Assembly (NCBI GenBank): GCA_900548775.1
Contig: URLM01000050.1
Location: 1 to 12,732, forward strand
DNA length: 12,732 nt
DNA from: an uncultured Olsenella sp.
GTDB lineage: Bacteria; Actinomycetota; Coriobacteriia; Coriobacteriales; Atopobiaceae
Direction: 5' to 3'
Below are positions 1-5,304 of this stretch, piece by piece; the stretch's first letter is position 1; each line of letters opens with the position of its first letter. Position numbers and translations under genes: made by a program. Under the pieces are notes generated by a model. That model searched no databases. It saw only the letters and a program-made list of their open reading frames with translations, and was not told where the DNA came from.

Positions 1-655
1 GCTTGAGGCCCTCGGGCGCAAGCGCGCGGGGCACGTCGTGGATGGTGAGGACGTTGGCCGTGACGTTCTCGCCCGTCGTGCCGTCACCGCGGGTGGCGGC
101 ACGCACGAGCTGCGCGTCCGTGTAGGTGAGGGCCACGCCCAGGCCGTCGATCTTGAGCTCGCAGGTGTAGGCCACGGGGCTCTCCGGCGTGGAGCCCAGG
201 GCCTCGTCGGTTCGGGCCAGCCACTCGTCAAGCTCGTCGAGGTTCATGGCGTCGTCGATGGAGTACATGCGGCTGGCATGGCGGACGGGCTCGAACTGCT
301 CCGAGACGTAGCCGCCCACGCGCTGGGTGTAGGAGTCCGGCGTGACCAGCTCGGGATTGGACTTCTCGAGGGCGAGAAGCTCTTGGAGGTACCGGTCGAA
401 CTGGGCGTCCGTCATCTCCGGCGCGTCAAGCGCGTAGTAGGCGTAGGCCGCGTGGTTGAGGATGCGGTTGAGCTCGGCCGCGCGGGCGCGGGCGGTGCGA
501 GCGGGACTGGCGGAGGCATCGGACACGGGGGTCCCGTTTGGCGCAGGCTTCTCGGCCGACCCTTGCGGCGAGAATGACGGCGTACCGGCGTCGCCAAAGA
601 GCGAGCCCTGCATTCCGGCCGCGTCCATACCGTTGTTGTTGGTCTTCTCAGCCAT
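1..655 (-). CDS. ligA: NAD+-dependent DNA ligase LigA, N-terminal part (gene runs off the window)
   Basis: Seals nicks in duplex DNA during replication and repair, using NAD+ to form a ligase-AMP intermediate. About 218 codons are visible, from the ATG at 655-653, which is preceded by AGGGG six bases upstream. Residues ~58-115 match the Ia domain (YYALDAPEMTDAQFDRYL) and ~150-218 the start of the adenylation domain. The active-site lysine is Lys168 in CELKIDGLGVAL, and the downstream ATRGDGTTGENVT motif is also present. The first ~52 residues are an Asn/Gly/Ser/Pro-rich extension absent from E. coli LigA, whose active lysine is residue 115. The extension contains QGSLF at residues 16-20, which resembles a beta-clamp-binding pentapeptide. 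The Ia position that is Tyr35 in E. coli appears as Phe86. The OB-fold, zinc, HhH and BRCT regions lie outside the window. Identity is secure; the role of the extension is inference. Confidence 0.96.
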   Translation of the reverse strand, partial: MAEKTNNNGMDAAGMQGSLFGDAGTPSFSPQGSAEKPAPNGTPVSDASASPARTARARAAELNRILNHAAYAYYALDAPEMTDAQFDRYLQELLALEKSNPELVTPDSYTQRVGGYVSEQFEPVRHASRMYSIDDAMNLDELDEWLARTDEALGSTPESPVAYTCELKIDGLGVALTYTDAQLVRAATRGDGTTGENVTANVLTIHDVPRALAPEGLK

Positions 656-688
656 GCTGTCCCCTCTCGCGCCAGGCAATCACCAAGC

Positions 689-717
689 AAGGGTAGCGCA
701 AACGCGCGACGTTAATT
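689..717 (-). promoter_or_regulatory. Promoter-like element upstream of ligA, shared with the DUF2130 gene
   Basis: On the minus strand the blocks AATTAA, GTCGCGCG and TACCCTT occur in this order, and the same three blocks recur at identical spacing at 6834-6862. TACCCT (690-695) fits a weak -10 box and lies 34 bases before the ligA ATG. No good TTGACA-type -35 is visible at the usual 17-base spacing; an AT-rich CAATTA is there instead. Promoter function is inferred from position and from the second copy. Confidence 0.45.
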
Positions 718-840
718 GGGACCGTGAAGAAGGGCCACGCCGGAAGTGCCGTCACGGGACTGCGTCAAGAGAACGCCCGTCACAGCCCGCACCGAGAAGG
801 ACGCAGAGGATTGTCGTGGCGGGGCCCGTGGCGGGACGTC

Positions 841-1020
841 CGTCACAGATTCGTGACCGAATGTGTGACCCGCGCTGGTCGATACACATTCGGGATTCGA
901 ATGTGTATCGAGCTGGGACTCGTCACAGATTCGTACACGAATGTGTATCGAGCTGGGTCCGTTGGACTGGGGGCCGTCGTTCTGCGCCCCACAGATCCGC
1001 ACCAAAATGTATGTCGGACC
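841..1020. repeat. Tandem array of ~40-bp hairpin-forming repeats (three units plus one degenerate)
   Basis: Units begin near 841, 881 and 921, an exact 40-bp period; a diverged fourth copy lies at 990-1020. CGTCACAGATTCGT occurs at 841-854 and 921-934. CGAATGTGTATCGAGCTGGG occurs identically at 898-917 and 938-957. Each unit is an inverted repeat. The middle one is perfect, with 14-bp arms at 879-892 and 898-911 around a 5-base loop. The array lies between the ligA upstream region and the terminator of the sugar-kinase gene. The rest of the 656-1081 gap (notably 720-840) shows nothing I can name. It resembles REP-type intergenic palindromes; the function is unknown. Confidence 0.85.
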
Positions 1021-1021
1021 C

Positions 1022-1057
1022 AAAAGCGGGGTCGCGCCGATAAGGACGCAACCCCGC
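1022..1057 (-). terminator. Rho-independent terminator of the ROK kinase gene
   Basis: On the minus strand GCGGGGTTGCG (1057-1047) pairs with CGCGACCCCGC (1036-1026), with one mismatch in 11 and a 10-base loop. TTTT (1025-1022) follows. It lies 25 bases past the kinase stop codon. Confidence 0.8.
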
Positions 1058-1081
1058 AACGTGCCGAGAAGCCCAACGCCC

Positions 1082-1963
1082 CTACCTGCGGGCAGCCTCC
1101 AGCGCACGGCGTCCCAGCTCGATGCAGCCGAGGACGCCCTGGTCACCCTTGCAGCCGGCCTCCACGATGTAGGAGTCGATGTCCGCCAGCTCGGGCGTCA
1201 CGAGGTAGCCGGCGAGGTCCTCGAGGACCTTCTTGCGCACCAGCGGGAAGAGCTGGGTCTGCTTCATCACGCCACCGCCGAGCACGATGCGCTGCGGCGA
1301 GTAGCACAGCACGTACGTCGAGATGCCCTCGGCCAGGTAGGTGCTCTCCAGCTCCCAGACCTCGGGACGGTCGGCAAGCTCGAAGCCCTTCTTGCCCCAA
1401 CGGTGCTCGATGGAGGGGCCGGCGGCCAGGCCCTCGAAGCAGCGGTCGTGATATGGGCACACGCAGTTGCCCTCGTCGCCCGGCTGGACCTCAAGCAGGA
1501 TGTGGCCGGCCTCGGGGTGGAGCATGCCGTGCAGGAGCTGGCCTCCCACCATGACGCCCGCCCCGATGCCCGTGCCGACCGTGAGGTAGACCACCGTGTC
1601 CAACCCCTTGCCCGAGCCGTAGGTGACCTCGCCCAGGCAGGCAACGTTGACGTCGGTGTCGTAGCCGATGGGAATTCCCAGCGGTTCGAAGGCGCTCAGG
1701 AAGTCGAAGTGCCTCCACGCGGTCTTGGGCGTCTCGAGGATCTTGCCGTAGCTTGGAAGCGAGGGATTCACGCCCGTGGGGCCAAAGGCGCCAATGCCGA
1801 GCGCGTCGACGTTGTGCGAGCCAAACCACTCCACCATGCGGTCGACGCAGTCTTGAGGACCCTGGGTGGGAATCTCCTCACGCTCGAGAACCTCTCCCTC
1901 GGGCGTTCCAACGGAGAGGACCATCTTGGTTCCGCCTGCCTCGAGCGCGCCAATCCTTGCCAT
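1082..1963 (-). CDS. ROK-family sugar kinase, probable fructokinase
   Basis: A cytoplasmic ATP-dependent hexose kinase of 293 residues, close to the ~290-300 of ROK fructokinases such as B. subtilis GmuE/YdhR. The N-terminus has the phosphate-binding ALEAGGTK (6-13). GAFGPTGV follows at 59-66, the likely catalytic base is Asp104 in YDTDVNVA, and GTGIGAG is at 130-136. His154 (HPEAGH) and Cys167/Cys169/Cys175 (CVCPYHDRC) match the structural zinc site of this subgroup, and LGGGV is at 228-232. The start at 1963-1961 is preferred over an in-frame ATG at 2029-2027. It has a GGGGG ribosome site, the family's conserved N-terminus begins directly after it, and the likely promoter lies between the two candidates. 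It forms a single-gene unit with its own promoter and terminator and has no sugar transporter next to it. Fructose specificity is inferred from motifs; glucose or mannose is possible. Confidence 0.9.
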   Translation of the reverse strand: MARIGALEAGGTKMVLSVGTPEGEVLEREEIPTQGPQDCVDRMVEWFGSHNVDALGIGAFGPTGVNPSLPSYGKILETPKTAWRHFDFLSAFEPLGIPIGYDTDVNVACLGEVTYGSGKGLDTVVYLTVGTGIGAGVMVGGQLLHGMLHPEAGHILLEVQPGDEGNCVCPYHDRCFEGLAAGPSIEHRWGKKGFELADRPEVWELESTYLAEGISTYVLCYSPQRIVLGGGVMKQTQLFPLVRKKVLEDLAGYLVTPELADIDSYIVEAGCKGDQGVLGCIELGRRALEAARR

Positions 1964-1985
1964 GCCAGCCCCCGTTCGTCCGACA

Positions 1986-2008
1986 GCAGGCGCATCCTGA
2001 GCGCCTGC
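1986..2008 (-). other. 8-bp perfect hairpin in the leader of the ROK kinase gene
   Basis: GCAGGCGC (1986-1993) and GCGCCTGC (2001-2008) form a perfect inverted repeat with a 7-base loop. It sits just downstream of the predicted -10 box and 22 bases before the kinase ATG. It could be an operator or an RNA leader hairpin; nothing here decides between them. Confidence 0.5.
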
Positions 2009-2009
2009 C

Positions 2010-2038
2010 AAATTAGACATATCTGCCATACAGAATAA
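2010..2038 (-). promoter_or_regulatory. Probable sigma-70-type promoter of the ROK kinase gene
   Basis: On the minus strand TTATTC (2038-2033) and TAATTT (2015-2010) are separated by 17 bases. This is an AT-rich island in otherwise GC-rich DNA, placed ~47 bases before the chosen start codon. The -35 box is a poor match. Confidence 0.5.
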
Positions 2039-2068
2039 GGGCCTCGCGGCACGACGCCGGCGAGACCC
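2034..2068 (-). terminator. Likely terminator after copA
   Basis: On the minus strand GGGTCTCGC (2068-2060) pairs with GCGAGGCCC (2047-2039), including one G-U pair, around a 12-base loop. TTATT follows. The T-tract is short and overlaps the -35 box of the next gene. A second hairpin, GCGCCGC/GCGGCGC (2121-2115 with 2103-2097), starts directly after the copA stop and may help. Confidence 0.5.
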
Positions 2069-2122
2069 TTGAACGGCAAGGACTTCTGGACGAGAAGCGC
2101 CGCCGACTGGCGGAGCGGCGCG

Positions 2123-2329
2123 TTAGGCCACCGTAGCCTCGTAGCCTGCGTTCTTGACGGCAGCGACAAGCGCCTCGTCGGTGACCTCTGACGATGCCTC
2201 GACCACGGCGTCCTTGTCCTCGAGCGAGACCTTGACCGAGCTCACGCCGGGTACCCCCTCGAGTGCCTTGGTCACGTGGGCCACGCAGTGCTCGCACATC
2301 ATGCCCTCGACGTTGAGCTTCTTCTCCAT
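2123..2329 (-). CDS. Candidate nested start giving a free CopZ-like copper chaperone (68 aa), in frame within copA
   Basis: In frame with copA, codon 810 is an ATG (2329-2327) preceded by GAGAGGAG (2344-2337) at a 7-base spacing. This is a better ribosome-binding site than the one before copA itself. Translation from here would give MEKKLNVEGMMCEHC and a complete 68-residue HMA domain, the size and form of a standalone CopZ, ending at the copA stop. Either this is the relic of a copZ gene fused to copA by loss of a stop codon, or it still makes free chaperone by internal initiation. E. coli copA makes a CopZ-like fragment by frameshifting, so dual products from this gene are known in principle. 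The sequence alone cannot show that the internal start is used. Confidence 0.35.
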   Translation of the reverse strand: MEKKLNVEGMMCEHCVAHVTKALEGVPGVSSVKVSLEDKDAVVEASSEVTDEALVAAVKNAGYEATVA

Positions 2330-4756
2330 CTTGTTGCTCCTCTCGTTGGCGGCCGCGCCTGCGACCGCATTGCTTGTCTCGGCCGCATCCGCAACAGCGG
2401 GCTCCGCAACGGCCGGAGTTACCTTGGTGTCCACGGGCGCAGCGTCCTTCTCGCCCGCCTGGCTGGGCTTCCAGGCAAAGAGCCTGAGCGCGTTCGAGAC
2501 CACGAACACGGACGAGAAGCCCATTGCCGCAGCGCCCACCATGGGGTTGAGCGTCACGCCCACAGGCGAGAGCACACCCATTGCCACGGGGATGCAGATC
2601 GCGTTGTAGAACAGCGCCCAGAACAGGTTCTGGCGAATGTCTCGCATGGTGGCGCGGGAGAGCTCGATGGCAGTTGCCACGTCGGCAGGGTCGGAGTGCA
2701 TGAGAACCACGTCTGCCGAGCTGATGGCGACGTCGGTGCCGGCGCCGATGGCAATGCCCACGTCCGCCCTGGCAAGCGCGGGTGCATCGTTGATGCCGTC
2801 ACCCACCATGGCCACCTTGTGACCCTGGCCCTGCAGCTCTCGGACCTTGTGTTCCTTCTGGCTGGGCAGCACGCCGGCAACGACCTCGTCGACGCCCACC
2901 TGGCGCGCGACTGCCTCGGCGGTCTTCGCCTGGTCCCCGGTGAGCATGACCGTGCGCACGCCCATGCGACGCAGGCGCGCAACGGCAGAGGCGGAGGTCG
3001 GCTTCACCACGTCGGCGACGCCGAGAAGCCCCAGCGCGCGTCCCCCGCGCGCAAAGTAGAGCGGCGTCTTTGCCTGGGCGGCAAGCTGGTCCGCCAGAGG
3101 CGAGAGCGCCGAGACGTCCACGCCCGTGGAGGCCATGAGGCGGGCGTTGCCCGCTATGGCAGGCACGCCGTCGACCACGGCCTGGACGCCACCGCCTGCG
3201 ACCTGCTGGAAGTCCGCCACGTCCATGCCCTTGTCGGCACCCGCACGCGCCTCGTCCACGTAGTCACAGACGGCCTGGGCCAACGGGTGCTCGCTCTTGC
3301 GCTCGAGTGCCGCGGCAACGCGCGCAAGATCTCCCTCGTCCACGCCGGCAGCCAGGCGCACGTCGGTCACGCGCGGCTTGCCCTCGGTGATGGTGCCGGT
3401 CTTGTCGAGCACCACGGTGTCGAGGTCACAGGCCCCCTCCAGGGCCTCGGCGCCCTTGATGAGGATGCCCACCTTTGCACCACGCTCCGTGCCCACCATG
3501 ATGGCCGTGGGCGTGGCGAGCCCCAGGGCGCAGGGGCAGGAGATGACAAGCACCGAGACCGCGTGGTTGAACGCAGTGGCGAAGTCTCCCGGCGCGAACA
3601 GGGCAATCCAGCCCAGGAAGGTGACGACGGCGATCGCCATGACCACGGGCACGAAGACGCCCGCGATCTTGTCGGCCTGGCGCTCGATGGGGGCCTTGGA
3701 GCTGGTGGCCTCGTCCACGAGGCGGATGATGCTCGCGAGGGCGGTGTCGTCGCCCACTGCGATGGCCTCCATCGAGAACCATCCGCGCTGGCTCACGGTC
3801 GCGCCGGTCACGCGGTCACCAACGCCCTTCTCGGCAGGGACGGGCTCGCCGGTGATGGCAGACTCGTCGATCGAGGCCGAGCCCTCGCGAATCACGCCGT
3901 CGACCGGCACGGACTCGCCGGCGCGCACCACCACGACATCCCCAACGCGCACCTCCTCGGTGGGGACCTCGACCTCCTGGCCGTCGCGGCGCACGCGGGC
4001 GGTCTTGGGCGCGAGGTCCATGAGCGCGCTTATCGCGGAGGTGGTCTTGCCCTTGGCGCGGGCCTCGAAGTACTTGCCCAGCGTGATGAGCACGAGGATG
4101 GTGCCCGCAGAGTCGAAGTACAGCGAGTGCATCATGGCGCTGTGCGCGGCCTCGAGGTCCATGGCACCCAGCGCGAGCGCCATCTGGTAGACCCCCACCA
4201 GGCTGTAGGCATAGCTCGCGGCCGAGCCAATGGCAATGAGCGAGTCCATGTTGGGCGAGAGGTGCGCCAGGGTCCTGAAGCCGTTCACGAAGTAGCTGCG
4301 ATTGACAAAGAGGACGCAGGTGGCGAGAAGGAGCTGCGTCACCGCTGACGCCATCATGCCCCGCATGCCGGCGAGACCGGGAACCTCAGGCCAGCCGAGC
4401 ATGGGCCCCATGGCGAGGTAGAAGAGGGGAACCCCAAAGACGACAGACCAGATGAGCTGCCTTCTCTTGGTGTCAATCGCCTTCTGGGCGCCCTCCCTCG
4501 GGTCCACGAAGGACGTGTGGGAGGCGCCGGCCCCATCGCCTGCCGCCTGGCGCGGCGCGGCACCGTAGCCTTCCTTCTCGATGGCTGCGACCACGGCCTG
4601 CGTGGTCTTGGGGTCTCCGTCGTAGTCGAGCTCCATCGAGTTCTTGAGCAGGTTGACGTTTGCCTCGTTCACGCCGGGCACGCCCGAGGCGGCCTTGCCA
4701 ACCCGTGCCGAGCAGGCCGCGCAGGTCATGCCCGTGATGTCGAGCGTTTGCTTCAT
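2123..4756 (-). CDS. copA: Cu(I)-exporting P1B-type ATPase CopA with N- and C-terminal metal-binding domains
   Basis: Pumps Cu(I) out across the cytoplasmic membrane at the cost of ATP. It has 877 residues. An N-terminal HMA domain carries GMTCAAC (9-15), and about eight membrane segments lie near 101-118, 128-150, 168-192, 210-230, 365-388, 395-416, 710-735 and 736-760. The actuator motif TGEP is at 302-305 and the transport motif CPC at 407-409. Phosphorylation is at Asp451 of DKTGT, the HP motif is His490-Pro491, and GDGINDAPA is at 652-660. Tyr717-Asn718 and MGFSS (745-749) are the Cu(I)-selective signatures of the last helices. An Ala/Val/Pro-rich linker (~764-809) joins a second HMA domain at 810-877 with GMMCEHC. 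A C-terminal HMA domain is unusual, since CopZ is normally a separate gene. The start has AAGGGA upstream, and the gene follows csoR after 72 bp in the same copper-controlled operon. Confidence 0.97.
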   Translation of the reverse strand: MKQTLDITGMTCAACSARVGKAASGVPGVNEANVNLLKNSMELDYDGDPKTTQAVVAAIEKEGYGAAPRQAAGDGAGASHTSFVDPREGAQKAIDTKRRQLIWSVVFGVPLFYLAMGPMLGWPEVPGLAGMRGMMASAVTQLLLATCVLFVNRSYFVNGFRTLAHLSPNMDSLIAIGSAASYAYSLVGVYQMALALGAMDLEAAHSAMMHSLYFDSAGTILVLITLGKYFEARAKGKTTSAISALMDLAPKTARVRRDGQEVEVPTEEVRVGDVVVVRAGESVPVDGVIREGSASIDESAITGEPVPAEKGVGDRVTGATVSQRGWFSMEAIAVGDDTALASIIRLVDEATSSKAPIERQADKIAGVFVPVVMAIAVVTFLGWIALFAPGDFATAFNHAVSVLVISCPCALGLATPTAIMVGTERGAKVGILIKGAEALEGACDLDTVVLDKTGTITEGKPRVTDVRLAAGVDEGDLARVAAALERKSEHPLAQAVCDYVDEARAGADKGMDVADFQQVAGGGVQAVVDGVPAIAGNARLMASTGVDVSALSPLADQLAAQAKTPLYFARGGRALGLLGVADVVKPTSASAVARLRRMGVRTVMLTGDQAKTAEAVARQVGVDEVVAGVLPSQKEHKVRELQGQGHKVAMVGDGINDAPALARADVGIAIGAGTDVAISSADVVLMHSDPADVATAIELSRATMRDIRQNLFWALFYNAICIPVAMGVLSPVGVTLNPMVGAAAMGFSSVFVVSNALRLFAWKPSQAGEKDAAPVDTKVTPAVAEPAVADAAETSNAVAGAAANERSNKMEKKLNVEGMMCEHCVAHVTKALEGVPGVSSVKVSLEDKDAVVEASSEVTDEALVAAVKNAGYEATVA

Positions 4757-4782
4757 AGTGCGAATTCCCTTCGCTCTTGCGT

Positions 4783-4826
4783 CCCTGAGAGCAGGGAGGT
4801 GCAGTGCTTTGCCCGCGGCGAGCGGG
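4783..4826 (-). other. Two small hairpins in the csoR-copA intercistronic gap
   Basis: CCCTG-AGAG-CAGGG (4783-4796) and CCCGC-GGCGA-GCGGG (4812-4826) can each fold. Neither is followed by a T-tract, so read-through from csoR into copA is expected. They may affect mRNA stability; this is weakly supported. Confidence 0.3.
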
Positions 4827-4828
4827 AC

Positions 4829-5146
4829 TCACATGAACTTCTTGAAGAGGCGCATGACCTCGTCGACGACCTCGGTGTCCCCTGCCTGGATCCGCTCGAC
4901 CACGCAGGTCTCGAGGTGGTCCTGCATGACCTCGCGGCTCACGGCCTTGACGGCGGACTCCACGGCGGCGAGCTGGGTCAGGACGTCCCCGCAGTAGCGG
5001 TCCTCCTCGACCATGGCCTTGACGCCGTTGAGCTGGCCGATGACGCGATTGATGCGGCAGGTTACGTCGTGCTTGAGCTCGTCGGAGCGAGGCGTCTGCT
5101 TCTTGTGGGGACACGCGTCGGTGCCTTGCGGCGTTGATGCATCCAT
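4829..5146 (-). CDS. csoR: Copper-sensing repressor CsoR
   Basis: A small all-helical DUF156 repressor that leaves its operator when Cu(I) binds, here controlling itself and copA. The chosen start (ATG 5146-5144) gives 105 residues and has GGGAG five bases upstream. The frame remains open to a TTG at 5239, but that would place codons inside the -35 box and operator, so it is rejected. The Cu(I) ligand triad is complete: Cys52 in RYCGDVLTQ, and His77 and Cys81 in DHLETC. The helix INRVIGQLNGVKAMVEEDRY (32-51) is typical of the family. Extra cysteines at 12 and 30 and a short Cys/His tail (ACPHKK) precede the core. Ni/Co (RcnR) or persulfide (CstR) sensors are relatives, but the C-H-C ligand set and the linked copper ATPase favour CsoR. 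Confidence 0.93.
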   Translation of the reverse strand: MDASTPQGTDACPHKKQTPRSDELKHDVTCRINRVIGQLNGVKAMVEEDRYCGDVLTQLAAVESAVKAVSREVMQDHLETCVVERIQAGDTEVVDEVMRLFKKFM

Positions 5147-5210
5147 GCTGGCTCCCATTCCCTTACGTGCCTGGGTCAGATACTCCCCCAGGGCATCCTT
5201 ACGGCTACGA

Positions 5211-5239
5211 AGCATATACCCCAATGGGGTATTAGTCAA
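5211..5239 (-). promoter_or_regulatory. csoR-copA promoter with nested CsoR operator
   Basis: On the minus strand TTGACT (5239-5234), a 17-base spacer and TATGCT (5216-5211) form a good sigma-70-type promoter. The spacer is almost filled by ATACCCC-ATT-GGGGTAT (5232-5216), a 7+3+7 palindrome of the known CsoR-box type. A repressor bound there would block RNA polymerase directly, so the operon should be shut off without copper and induced by it. Confidence 0.85.
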
Positions 5240-5285
5240 ACGAGAAATTCCTGCATCAGGACGCAGGGCAGAAGACGGGGGCAGA

Positions 5286-5304
5286 GGCCGGAAGCCGCCC
5301 GGCC
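5286..5304 (-). terminator. Weak terminator-like hairpin after the DUF2130 gene
   Basis: GGCCGG (5286-5291) and CCGGCC (5299-5304) form a perfect 6-bp stem directly after the stop codon. No T-tract follows on the minus strand, so termination may be incomplete or Rho-dependent. Read-through would enter the copper promoter region. Confidence 0.3.

Noticed and set aside
456..1554. Several overlapping frames through the 40-bp repeat region
   Set aside because: The translations change character across the repeats, overlap ligA or the kinase gene, and contain only Arg/Pro/Ala-rich sequence. The DNA repeats explain the open frames better.
1964..2029. Longer start for the ROK kinase, adding 22 residues
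   Set aside because: The predicted -10 box (2010-2015) lies within this segment. The conserved family N-terminus and a ribosome site begin at 1963.
2276..4348. 690-codon open frame on the plus strand opposite copA
   Set aside because: It is antisense to a complete P-type ATPase with all motifs. The His/Gly/Ala/Arg-rich translation has no recognisable domain and follows the GC-rich codon bias of the real gene.
5147..5239. Upstream TTG start for csoR, adding 31 residues
   Set aside because: It would put coding sequence in the -35 box and CsoR operator. The ATG at 5146 has a good ribosome site and gives the normal family length.
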